Assembly: GCF_000685235.1 (NCBI RefSeq)
Contig: NZ_ARYH01000003.1
Span: 124,001 to 188,000, forward strand
Source: Hyphomonas adhaerens MHS-3
GTDB lineage: Bacteria; Pseudomonadota; Alphaproteobacteria; Caulobacterales; Hyphomonadaceae
Reading direction: 5' to 3'
Length of the DNA: 64,000 nt
The position numbers and the translations under genes were made by a program. The stretch's first letter is position 1. The number at the start of each line of letters is the position of its first letter. Below the pieces are notes generated by a model. It worked only from the letters and a program-made list of their open reading frames with translations. It made no database searches and was not told the DNA's origin. This document shows positions 17,724-25,334 of the stretch, piece after piece.

Positions 17724-17762
17724 CTTTCTGTCGGACCTTCTGGGTGACGGCGTTCTGTCTGT

Positions 17763-18659
17763 CTAGTGTGTTCTATCAAGAACAAAATCGACTGATTGCA
17801 GCAGTATATTGGCCTTTTCGCGAAAAATTGCGAGGTGTTCCTTCGCCTGGTCCGCCAGGAGCTGTACCCGCTGGCGGGCCCCGTCGATGCCCAGAATCGT
17901 AACGAAATTAGCCTTTCCGGCGTTTTCGTCCTTGGCCAGCGCCTTGCCAACCGCCTGCTCATCGCCGGTCGCATCCAGCAGGTCGTCGGCAATCTGGTAG
18001 GCCAGGCCGAGATCGTTCGAAAAGCCGGCCAGAGCACTGCGTTCCTGTTCATGCGCATGGCCGATGATTCCCGCCGCCTCGGTTGCGTAGGAGATCAGAG
18101 CGCCGGTTTTCAGGCGCTGCATGCGGGTGATCGTGTTCAGGTCACGGGGACTTTCGCTCTCCAGCATGTCGATCATCTGGCCGCCCACCATGCCCCGCGC
18201 CCCCGCGGAATCGGCGAGCCGCTCGATCAGCCTGGCCCGCACTTCGGCGTCCGGATGAGTCTCCCGGGACGAGAGGATCTTGAAGGCCAGCGTCAGCAGG
18301 GCATCGCCCGCCAGGACGGCCGTCGCTTCGTCGAACGCTTTGTGGACCGTCGGCTGGCCGCGGCGGAAATCATCGTCATCCATGCAGGGCAGGTCATCAT
18401 GCACCAGCGAATAGCAATGCACGCACTCCAGCGCCGCCGCCGCCCGCAGGAGCGACTTTTCCGGCGCGTCGAACATGGCACCGGCTTCCAGCAGGAAGAA
18501 GGGCCGCATGCGTTTTCCGTTGGCGAGGGCGGCATGACGCATCGCGCGCATCAGGTCTGCCTCCGGCCCGGACGCGGGCGGGATCAGCTGGTCCAGCGCC
18601 ACCGTCACCTTGTCGGCAACTTCCTTCAGGCGCAGATCGAAGTCGATCACCTCCCCCAT
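17763..18659 (-). CDS. ispA: Farnesyl/geranyl diphosphate synthase (IspA-type polyprenyl synthetase)
   Basis: 298 residues. Condenses isopentenyl diphosphate with allylic diphosphates. First aspartate-rich motif HDDLPCMDDDDFRRGQPT (DDxxxxD type with two residues between, residues ~86-103) and second GLAYQIADDLLDATGD. KRMRPFF near residue 55 is the isopentenyl-diphosphate-binding basic motif. The DDLPCMDDDD spacing (four residues between Asp pairs) is typical of bacterial farnesyl diphosphate synthases. Starts 7 nt after xseB and is followed by dxs. Confidence 0.95.
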   Translation of the reverse strand: MGEVIDFDLRLKEVADKVTVALDQLIPPASGPEADLMRAMRHAALANGKRMRPFFLLEAGAMFDAPEKSLLRAAAALECVHCYSLVHDDLPCMDDDDFRRGQPTVHKAFDEATAVLAGDALLTLAFKILSSRETHPDAEVRARLIERLADSAGARGMVGGQMIDMLESESPRDLNTITRMQRLKTGALISYATEAAGIIGHAHEQERSALAGFSNDLGLAYQIADDLLDATGDEQAVGKALAKDENAGKANFVTILGIDGARQRVQLLADQAKEHLAIFREKANILLQSVDFVLDRTH

Positions 18660-18666
18660 GGCAGGC

Positions 18667-18912
18667 CTAGTCGAAGCTTGCAGGTTCTGTGGAGGGGCCG
18701 CTGGCCCCCTGCACGATCTGTTCGACCTTCAGTTCCGCTGCCTTGAGACGCGATTCGCAATGCGCCTTCAGGGCGGCGCCGCGTTCATAGATGGCGATCG
18801 ATTTTTCAAGCTCGACCTCACCAGCTTCCAGCTGGCGCACGATGCCTTCGAGTTCGGCAAGCGCCTCTTCGAAGCTCATCTTGTCGACGGGTTTTTCCTT
18901 CGGGTCTGCCAT
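18667..18912 (-). CDS. xseB: Exodeoxyribonuclease VII small subunit
   Basis: 81 residues. Small helical subunit of exonuclease VII, which degrades single-stranded DNA with XseA. The family pattern is clear: MSFEEALAELEGIVRQLEAG, then EVELEKSIAIYERGAALKAH and CESRLKAAELKVEQIV. First gene of the xseB-ispA-dxs operon, a conserved order in proteobacteria. xseA is not in this window. Confidence 0.96.
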   Translation of the reverse strand: MADPKEKPVDKMSFEEALAELEGIVRQLEAGEVELEKSIAIYERGAALKAHCESRLKAAELKVEQIVQGASGPSTEPASFD

Positions 18913-18996
18913 GTCGCCTCACGTTTCGGATCGCCCGGACACTAGAGCCGTGCCGGGCCCATCACAACCTCTGTCAATTCGATTTCGACCCGGGAT

Positions 18997-19593
18997 TCAC
19001 CGGTATTCGTAGACGCGGAAACTCCAATAGGAATCTCCACCGTCGCGGACGCATTTCCAGCCGAGCTTCTTCAGCTCCGGCCGCATCATGCGATTGAACC
19101 AGCCATGCGCGGCCAGGTAGACCTTTGCATCCTCGGACGCTTCGTGCAGCTTCTGCGCCGCTTCCATGGCCCGCAGACGCGCCTGGACGACGCTTTCCCC
19201 GTCCAGCGCATGACCGTTCAGCCAGGCCGCCCGGGCAAGGATGTTCCACGTTTTCGGAAGGTAGCGCACCCGCGGCAGCATCGGCGGCGGCAGCGGGGCC
19301 TCGTTGAAGATCGGGTCATTTTCCGCCGTCATGTGCGGCGCCGCGCGGGCAGCCGTTTCCTGTGCGCGGATGCGGCCGGACGCGAAGACGAGGTCGGCAT
19401 CCTTCACCGCGTCTTTCAGAGCCTGCGGCGCGACCTGCCCCTCGGCCAGCGGGCTTTCCTCGTAGCGGGCCCACCAATCCTTGTACTGGCGCCAATCGAG
19501 CCGCGGCCCGGCGGTGCGGTCCAGCGCAGGCTTGCCGTGACGCGAAATCACGATGGGGCCGCGCCGGCCTGCTGTCGATGTCGATCCTGGCAT
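18997..19593 (-). CDS. Histidine phosphatase family protein
   Basis: 198 residues. Phosphoglycerate-mutase-like fold. The N-terminal nucleophile motif is ISRHGKP (residues ~16-22), a later phosphate-binding Arg lies in SGRIRAQETA (~71-80) and the second catalytic His in LAAHGWFNRMMRP (~159-171). The usual RHGE/T reads RHGK here. The segment with PPPMLPRVRYLPKTWNILARAAWLNG is unlike SixA or CobC and may set specificity. No signal peptide, so cytoplasmic. It lies 84 nt upstream of xseB on the same strand but its function looks unrelated. Substrate unknown. Confidence 0.88.
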   Translation of the reverse strand: MPGSTSTAGRRGPIVISRHGKPALDRTAGPRLDWRQYKDWWARYEESPLAEGQVAPQALKDAVKDADLVFASGRIRAQETAARAAPHMTAENDPIFNEAPLPPPMLPRVRYLPKTWNILARAAWLNGHALDGESVVQARLRAMEAAQKLHEASEDAKVYLAAHGWFNRMMRPELKKLGWKCVRDGGDSYWSFRVYEYR

Positions 19594-19705
19594 CGCCGTG
19601 CGGTCCGTCCGTTCTAGTCCGATAGGGCGAATTGCCCCGCGAACTTCCAGCCACTAGCGAGGTTGGCCGGAAGCGACAAGGCAGTAATCCCGGCTTTCCA
19701 GCGGG

Positions 19706-20563
19706 CTACAGTCCCTTCCACACCCGTTTCGGGCACTTCTCGCCATCCATCAGCTTGCAGCGATAGAAGCTCATCAGGACCGTATCGGCCCGTCCCATCA
19801 GGTGATCCATCGGCACGAAGCCGACGGATGCCTCTTTCGGGTCAACGGCCAGCGGACACCCTGCCCGATCGACCACATTGCCGACCGGCGGGCAGTGGCC
19901 GGACAGGAAACGGCTGTCGAGCGAATTGTCCCGGTTGTCGCCCATCATGAAGACATGGCCCTTGGGCACGATGAACAGCACCGTATTGTCGCCCCGGTCA
20001 CCCGCTTCCTGGCGGTCGGTCATCCAGCTTTTCCCGTCTTCCGCCGTCTCGCGCCATTCATATGCCGTCGCCACCCAGTTGGTGCCGTGCGGAACATAGC
20101 GGACGGAGCGGACATATTCGCTCGGAAGCGGTTCGCCATTGATGTAAACCTGCTCGTCGATCATCTGGACCTGATCGCCCGGCAGGCCGATCACGCGCTT
20201 GATCATCACCTTGCCGGCGTGCGGATGCTCGAACACGACGACATCGCCGCGCTTCGGGTCACGCGCAAAGATGCGCCCCTTCGGCAATGGCAGGTAGCGG
20301 CCCAGGCTGAACGGCAGCGAATAGCGGTCATAGCCATAGGCGAACTTGGCCACCGCCACGCGGTCAGACACCTGAAGCGTCGGCACCATGCTTTCGGAGG
20401 GGATCACGCGCTGCTCGTAAGCGAGGCCGGAGAACAGCATGAACAACGGAACGAACACAGCCAGCGTGGCGCCCCATTCCTTCAATTCCTGCTTCACCTT
20501 GTCGGCGAGTGTTGTGGGCGCGTCGTCGGCGCCCTGCGCGGCCTTTTCGCCATCTCGTGCCAT
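19706..20563 (-). CDS. lepB: Signal peptidase I
   Basis: 285 residues from the ATG at 20561-20563, which has GCGAGG five bases upstream; a TTG at 20587 behind AAAGG is an alternative start. Cleaves signal peptides of exported proteins. One N-terminal transmembrane helix (ATLAVFVPLFMLFSGLAYEQ), then the catalytic Ser in IPSESMVPTLQVSDRV and the catalytic Lys in VMIKRVIGLPGDQVQM. Box E is VFMMGDNRDNSLDSR. A C-terminal cysteine-containing insertion (SGHCPPVGNVVDRAGCPLAV) precedes the last strand, with further Cys in YRCKLMDGEKCPKR; these periplasmic cysteines may pair. The gene stands alone. Confidence 0.96.
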   Translation of the reverse strand: MARDGEKAAQGADDAPTTLADKVKQELKEWGATLAVFVPLFMLFSGLAYEQRVIPSESMVPTLQVSDRVAVAKFAYGYDRYSLPFSLGRYLPLPKGRIFARDPKRGDVVVFEHPHAGKVMIKRVIGLPGDQVQMIDEQVYINGEPLPSEYVRSVRYVPHGTNWVATAYEWRETAEDGKSWMTDRQEAGDRGDNTVLFIVPKGHVFMMGDNRDNSLDSRFLSGHCPPVGNVVDRAGCPLAVDPKEASVGFVPMDHLMGRADTVLMSFYRCKLMDGEKCPKRVWKGL

Positions 20564-20657
20564 CGAGGCCTCGCTATCGTCTTTCAAGAGGGGCCTTTCT
20601 TAGACGAAATCCCAACTGATTGCGAAGCCGAAAACTGCCAATAGGCTGCGAATGAAG

Positions 20658-21725
20658 TCAGGCAGCGAGATGATAGAGCGTGACACCGTCCGGCCCGGGC
20701 TCGGCTTTCACCTCACCGCGATAGATCAGACAGTTCAAATGGGCCAGCGCTTCGCCGGTTGCCATGCCCTGTTCGTCCAGTGCGATTTTCCGCCCGAAGA
20801 TCGCGACGAACGTGTCCAGCACCTTGCGCGGACGCTCGGCGAGCCGCTGTTTCAAACGCTCCAGCGCCACTTCATGGCCGTCGATCAGATGCCGCAGGCG
20901 TTTGTGCGCGCCGCGGAACGGCTCGTTATGGGCCGGCAGCACCAGCACATCCGCCGGCAGGCGCTCCAGCAATTTCTCGCAGCTCGACATCCAGTCCAGC
21001 AGCGGGTTTGCCGCCGGTTCGGTCGGGTGGACCGACACATTTGAGGAAATGCGCGGCAGCAACTGGTCCCCTGAGATGACGATATTCTGAGCCGGACAGA
21101 ACAGGCAGGCATGTTCCGGCGAGTGGCCGTTGCCGGTGATCACTTCCCAGGTTTCACCGCCCATCTCGAACGTGTCGCCATCGCTGAGGCGGAAGAAGCT
21201 GTCCGGCATTTTCGAAACGCCGCGGCCAAACCCGCCGAAGCGCTCGCGGTAATTATCAAGTGCCGCCTCGTCCCAGCCGGCCTTGCGATAGAAGCTGACC
21301 CCGGCCTCCGGCGCCTCCCGGCCCGTGTCCGAAATCAACATGCGGCACGTCGTGTATTCCAGCCGGCTCATCCACAGTTCGGCCCCGTACTTGTAGCAGA
21401 GCCAGCCTGCGCAGCCGACATGATCGGGGTGCATGTGCGTGACGATCACGCGCTTCAGGGGCTTTTCCGGCGTAACGCGCGATTCGAGGATGGCCTTCCA
21501 GGCGTCCCGCGTTTCCTTCAGCGGCATGCCCGTATCGACGATCGTCCAGCCATCGTCATCCTCGATCAGCCAGACATTGATGAACTTCAGGGAGAAAGGC
21601 AGCTCCATGCGAATCCACTGGATACGCGGCGTGATCTCCATCATCCCGCCATGATCGGGGGCCGCCTCACCGTGCAGGTAGTCCAGCCCGGGGCGCTTGG
21701 GTGTCTTTGTTGTGAATCCGTCCAT
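20658..21725 (-). CDS. Metallo-beta-lactamase-fold hydrolase with C-terminal winged-helix domain
   Basis: 355 residues from ATG 21723-21725. Metal-dependent hydrolase of the MBL superfamily: the zinc motif THMHPDHVGCAGWL lies near residues 110-123, then GNGHSPEHACL and ISGDQLLPRIS supply later ligands (His and Asp), and PAHNEPF the final His. The C-terminal ~60 residues (RKVLDTFVAIF, MATGEALAHLNCLIYRGEVK) look like the winged helix attached to LACTB2-like members. No signal peptide. Physiological substrate unknown; thioesters or nucleic acids are family possibilities. Starts upstream in the same frame (21767) lack support. Confidence 0.9.
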   Translation of the reverse strand: MDGFTTKTPKRPGLDYLHGEAAPDHGGMMEITPRIQWIRMELPFSLKFINVWLIEDDDGWTIVDTGMPLKETRDAWKAILESRVTPEKPLKRVIVTHMHPDHVGCAGWLCYKYGAELWMSRLEYTTCRMLISDTGREAPEAGVSFYRKAGWDEAALDNYRERFGGFGRGVSKMPDSFFRLSDGDTFEMGGETWEVITGNGHSPEHACLFCPAQNIVISGDQLLPRISSNVSVHPTEPAANPLLDWMSSCEKLLERLPADVLVLPAHNEPFRGAHKRLRHLIDGHEVALERLKQRLAERPRKVLDTFVAIFGRKIALDEQGMATGEALAHLNCLIYRGEVKAEPGPDGVTLYHLAA

Positions 21726-21777
21726 GCCGCCAGAATAGGCCGGGCGTTCAACCCGTCGAGCCGTCACGCAAGGTCAG

Positions 21778-22824
21778 CTATTTGATCGGCGACCGCTTGC
21801 GGGGTCCCAGTTTCGTGCGCTTGAACTTCGGGCCGCGCATCGGATTGACGGGCTTTTCTTCCCTGCTGTCAGGCTTGCGGTCACCGCGCGGCGGACCGCT
21901 TTTTCCGCCCGGCTTGCCGGATGGCTTTCCTGGACGCGGCGGACGGTCGGGCCGTTCACCTCGGGCCGGGCGTTCGCCGCGCTGAGGCCGCTCCCGCGTT
22001 TCGCGCGGCGGGCGGTCCTGCGCCTCCCGCGGGGCACGGGGGCTCGACGGGCGCGGGCTGGGCGCCGCACCGCTGAGCAGGGCGTCACGCTCGCGCGCGC
22101 TGATCGGGCGCCACTTGCCTTCGGGCAGGCCCGCCAGTTCCAGCGAGCCGACGCGCACGCGCATCAGGTCTGCGACGCGCAGGTCCACCAGCTGGCACAT
22201 GCGGCGGATCTGGCGGTTGCGGCCCTCGTTCAGCACGAAGCGCAGCTCGTGCGCCTTCACCTGGTCCACCTGCGCCGGCTTCAGCTTGCGCCCGTCCAGC
22301 TCCAGGCCATGGCGCAGCAGGGCCAGCTTGTCCGGCGTCACTTCGCCCTTCACCTTGACCAGATATTCCTTGTCGACCGTGCTCTCAGGCCCGATCAGCG
22401 CCTTCGCCAGAACCCCGTCTTCCGACAGGACGAGCAGGCCGCGGCTGTCCTTGTCGAGGCGGCCGAGCGGCGCGAGCTTGTTGTAGCGGCCGGGAATCGC
22501 GTGTGCCTTGCCGGACAGCGTCTCGGCCGTAATCAGGCGCACGGCGGGAATTTCACCTGCTTCAGGCGTGCCAGAGACGATGCCTTCCGGCTTGTGGAAA
22601 ATCAGCGACAGCCTGTTGTCCAGCTGGCGGGTCGCCTTCTGCAGCAGGGTCAGCGTCTGGCCGGCCTCGATCTTCTGCCCGGCGATCGCCGCTTCGCCAT
22701 CGACCTTGACCAGGCCCTTCAGGATCAGCGCATCCGCCTCGCGGCGCGAGCAGACACCTTCCTCGGCAAGCCACTTGTTGATGCGCAGCGGCTCCGCGCC
22801 TTCATAAGTCTTTGTCCAGGCCAT
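21778..22824 (-). CDS. RluF/RsuA-type rRNA pseudouridine synthase with long basic tail
   Basis: 348 residues. N-terminal S4 RNA-binding domain (INKWLAEEGVCSRREADALI, residues ~14-60), then the RsuA/RluB/E/F catalytic domain. The catalytic Asp is in PLGRLDKDSRGLLVLSEDG (~117-135), and VLNEGRNRQIRRMC is the conserved RNA-binding loop. The GRLDKDSRGL form resembles RluF more than RluB. The last ~95 residues are a Pro/Arg/Gly/Lys-rich, low-complexity tail with no enzyme motif, probably disordered and RNA-binding. It modifies a uridine in 23S rRNA by family inference; the exact position is not certain, so no symbol is given. Confidence 0.92.
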   Translation of the reverse strand: MAWTKTYEGAEPLRINKWLAEEGVCSRREADALILKGLVKVDGEAAIAGQKIEAGQTLTLLQKATRQLDNRLSLIFHKPEGIVSGTPEAGEIPAVRLITAETLSGKAHAIPGRYNKLAPLGRLDKDSRGLLVLSEDGVLAKALIGPESTVDKEYLVKVKGEVTPDKLALLRHGLELDGRKLKPAQVDQVKAHELRFVLNEGRNRQIRRMCQLVDLRVADLMRVRVGSLELAGLPEGKWRPISARERDALLSGAAPSPRPSSPRAPREAQDRPPRETRERPQRGERPARGERPDRPPRPGKPSGKPGGKSGPPRGDRKPDSREEKPVNPMRGPKFKRTKLGPRKRSPIK

Positions 22825-23045
22825 GATGTGTGGGTTTCCTGCCGCTTCTGGCGCCTGTCTTATCGGCCCCTCGGCCGCCCCGCAACCGACGCGCTCACTG
22901 TTGGATAAGCCGCCCCTCAGGCAATCACGAACACCCTATATACACCGTATATGGACCATCTATACGGCCAGCCCGGCCCTGAAATACCCGCTGTCACATT
23001 TCCCCCATCGACAGACAGGCAGGATTCTCCGATAAGCCCGCCTCC
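22825..23045. other. Divergent intergenic region, rluF-like / MFS
   Basis: 220 nt holding the promoters of the divergent synthase and MFS genes. AT-rich steps (cctatatacaccgtatatgg) stand out at 22935-22952 in GC-rich surroundings and contain the inverted repeat annotated separately. Confidence 0.5.
22945..22967. promoter_or_regulatory. Candidate operator before the MFS gene
   Basis: CCGTATA (22945-22951) and TATACGG (22961-22967) form a perfect 7-bp inverted repeat with a 9-nt spacer, about 80 nt upstream of the MFS start. TATA-rich dyads like this are typical of PadR, GntR or TetR operators for exporter genes. No regulator gene is adjacent. Confidence 0.5.
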
Positions 23046-24218
23046 ATGAAAACCGCCTCCGCCCCCTGGCTCGCTTTTGCGCTCCTGCTGCTCGGCACGA
23101 CTCTCGGCCTTGCCGGGACAGACCTGGTGCTGCCCGCCGTGCCCGGCCTGCCGGATGTGCTGGGCGGCAGCGCAGCCATGGCACAGCTGGTGCTGGCCGC
23201 GTTCGTCGCGGGCACCTGCGTAGGCCTGATCCTGTTCGGCGAGCTTGGCGCACGCACCGACCAGCGCGCCCTGCTGATCTCCAGCCTCATCGCCTATGCC
23301 CTCGTTTCGCTGGCCTGCGCGCTGGCGCCGTCCCTGCCCGCACTTGTCGGCCTGCGGTTCCTGCAAGGCCTGTCGGGTTCGGCCGCCGCCGTGTTTGCAC
23401 CGGGCATGATCCGCGCCATGTTCAGCGAGGCTGGCGCCGTGCGCGCGCTGGGCCTGATGGGCAGCGTCGAGTCGCTGGTGCCTGCCCTTGCCCCGGTCGC
23501 TGGCGTCTGGCTGCTGGCCGCATTCGGCTGGACCAGTTCGTTCTACGTGATCGCCGCGCTCAGCCTTGCCGTCGCCCTCCTCGTCCGCGGGCTCGGGTCC
23601 AGCCTGCCGGTGCCGCCGCCAACGCGCGGCGAAGGCAGCTATTTCCGTCTACTGATCAATCGCGCCTATCTGCGTTATGCCCTCAGCCAGGCGTTCACGC
23701 TCGGCGGCCTGTTGATCTTCGTGTTCGGCGCCCCGGCGATGATGACCAAGGCGCTGGGCCTCAGCCTCAATGCCTTCATCCTGATGCAGGTGACCGGCAT
23801 CGCCTTCTTCGTCGTGGCCTCCAACATCGCTGGCCGCCTCGCGGACATGGTCGGGCCGGAGCGGATGATCCTGCTTGGCTCGGGCATCTCGGCGCTGGGC
23901 CTCATCGGCCTTACCGTCTATGGCCTGAACGGCGCAGCGGACGCGCGGGTCATCACGGCACTGTTCGTGCCGGTGAACCTCGGCCTCGGCCTGCGCGGCC
24001 CGCCGGGTTTCTTCCGCGCGATCCTGGCTTCGGACGGGGACGACGCCCGCGGCGCGGCCCTGGTGATCCTGTTCATCCTCGCCACGACCGCCATCGGCAC
24101 GGCCATCGCCGCCCCGTTTGTGACAGCAGGACTGGCCCCGCTGGCAGGCATTGCGGCGGGCGGATCCTGCCTGTCCGTGATATTGCTGTTGACCCTGCCG
24201 GGACTGAAAGCCCAGTAA
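23046..24218 (+). CDS. MFS transporter, Bcr/CflA-like drug exporter
   Basis: 390 residues with about twelve hydrophobic helices and almost no soluble domain. The motif ELGARTDQRALLISS between helices 2 and 3 is the MFS signature loop; FLQGLSGSAAAVFAPGMIRAMF is the helix-4 region typical of the Bcr/CflA group of drug:H+ antiporters. A short hydrophilic loop with Pro (PVPPPTRGEG) marks the centre. Inner-membrane efflux of a small toxic compound is the family role; the substrate is unknown. An operator-like dyad lies upstream. Confidence 0.88.
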   Translation: MKTASAPWLAFALLLLGTTLGLAGTDLVLPAVPGLPDVLGGSAAMAQLVLAAFVAGTCVGLILFGELGARTDQRALLISSLIAYALVSLACALAPSLPALVGLRFLQGLSGSAAAVFAPGMIRAMFSEAGAVRALGLMGSVESLVPALAPVAGVWLLAAFGWTSSFYVIAALSLAVALLVRGLGSSLPVPPPTRGEGSYFRLLINRAYLRYALSQAFTLGGLLIFVFGAPAMMTKALGLSLNAFILMQVTGIAFFVVASNIAGRLADMVGPERMILLGSGISALGLIGLTVYGLNGAADARVITALFVPVNLGLGLRGPPGFFRAILASDGDDARGAALVILFILATTAIGTAIAAPFVTAGLAPLAGIAAGGSCLSVILLLTLPGLKAQ

Positions 24219-24443
24219 ACGCGCGAAATTTTCAGCATTCTGAATAATTTATTTCAGAGAAAAGCAGGTTTACCCTTGTGCCGGGCTGAAAAACCCCTAA
24301 ATGAGCGTTTCGACTTTTCGCCGGACAATCAGGCATGGACTGTCAGGGTTACCCCTGCCGCTTTATTCAGAGACCTCCCAAACAAAACTCGAACTTCCGC
24401 GAGCCCGCATGTCGCAGGCCCGCACTATATACAGGAGTGTCCC
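24219..24443 (+). other. Long 5' region of the cold-shock gene
   Basis: 225 nt between the MFS stop and the cold-shock gene. It starts AT-rich (TTCAG-catt-CTGAA hairpin at 24230-24243, then taatttatttcag) and is likely to contain the csp promoter and a long untranslated leader, which in this family folds as a temperature-sensing structure. No terminator with a clear T-run follows the MFS gene. Confidence 0.4.
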
Positions 24444-24653
24444 ATGACTAGTGGCACCGTAAAATTCTACAACGATCAAAAAGGCTTCGGCTTTATCGCT
24501 CCGGAAGACGGCAGCACGGACGTTTTCGTTCATGCCACCGCACTTGAGCGCGCCGGTATGCGCATCCTGACCGAGGGCCAGAAGGTTTCCTTCACCACGG
24601 CAGTCGACAAGCGCAACGGCAAAACCGCCGTCGACACGATCGAAGCCGAATAG
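24444..24653 (+). CDS. Cold-shock domain protein
   Basis: 69-residue single CSD protein that binds single-stranded RNA/DNA. RNP1 is KGFGFIAP (residues ~13-20) and RNP2 is DVFVHATAL (~26-34). The C-terminal strand is [11 protein letters not shown]. The start is fixed by AGGAG (24433-24437) six nt upstream; an upstream in-frame extension to 24276 has no CSP-like sequence. The gene is followed by a strong terminator. Csp-type RNA chaperone; symbol not assigned as several paralogues are usual. Confidence 0.95.
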   Translation: MTSGTVKFYNDQKGFGFIAPEDGSTDVFVHATALERAGMRILTEGQKVSFTTAVDKRNGKTAVDTIEAE

Positions 24654-24676
24654 TCCTTCCGGACTATCAGGTTAAG

Positions 24677-24712
24677 AAAGGCCGCTTCCCTCGGGAGGCG
24701 GCCTTTTTCTTT
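24677..24712 (+). terminator. Rho-independent terminator of the cold-shock gene
   Basis: A long stem AAAGGCCGC...GCGGCCTTT, extended inward by TTCCC/GGGAG with one G-T pair, followed by TTTTTCTTT. Located just before the converging DUF3833 gene; it could act in both directions because A-rich bases precede the stem. Confidence 0.9.
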
Positions 24713-24717
24713 GGGGG

Positions 24718-25257
24718 CTATTCCTCTCCGTCCTCCGCCGGTTCCATGACCAGCGACACAGACCCGACGCGGAAGCCGAACCAGCCGACCGTCGCCGTGT
24801 TCAGAACTTTTCCGTCTACGTCATTTGCCAGAACATCCCGGAAGCGGACCTTGCGGCCCTTGCCGTTCTCCGACGGCAACCGGACGTCATATTCGAGCCG
24901 GAACACGTCGCCATCCTGAAAGCCGCGCGCGGTGCCGACCACGTCTTCGCGGGTGCCGGTGTATTCGCCCGGCGCGACGCGTTGGAGTTTCCAGGTCTTC
25001 TTGTCCTTTTCGCCATCGTCATAGACGAAGTCTTCGACCAGGGTGAACGTCTGGCCGTCCCATGTGCCGGTCAGCTGGGCGGTGAAGGTTCGGTGCACAC
25101 CGGTGATGGCCTTGAACTCGCCCCGGGCCACATGGGATCCGGCAAGGTCCCGTTCGATGACGAAAGCCCCGCCATTGGCGGCCTCCGGCACGGGTGGCCG
25201 GGTGGCGCAGGCGGTGACAAGGGCGAGGGCGGCGAGAGCTGGAAGTTGTTTTTTCAT
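24718..25257 (-). CDS. DUF3833 family lipoprotein
   Basis: 179 residues from ATG 25255-25257, which gives a lipoprotein signal (MKKQLPALAALALVTAC, Cys17). The body is a beta-rich fold of the DUF3833 type: AQLTGTWDGQTFTLVEDFVY, KTWKLQRVAPGEYTGTREDVVGTARG, and VGWFGFRVGSVSLVM at the C-terminus. Family function unknown; some members neighbour lipid- or chalcone-isomerase-like genes, none here. It converges with the cold-shock gene. A longer frame (to 25299) only adds a non-signal extension. Confidence 0.87.
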   Translation of the reverse strand: MKKQLPALAALALVTACATRPPVPEAANGGAFVIERDLAGSHVARGEFKAITGVHRTFTAQLTGTWDGQTFTLVEDFVYDDGEKDKKTWKLQRVAPGEYTGTREDVVGTARGFQDGDVFRLEYDVRLPSENGKGRKVRFRDVLANDVDGKVLNTATVGWFGFRVGSVSLVMEPAEDGEE

Positions 25258-25334
25258 GCCCCTGTTACGGGGCATGCCGGTGATCGGATGACTGCGCACA
25301 GCGCGAGCCAGTCCGCAGAGCGGCGCAAGCCCGA

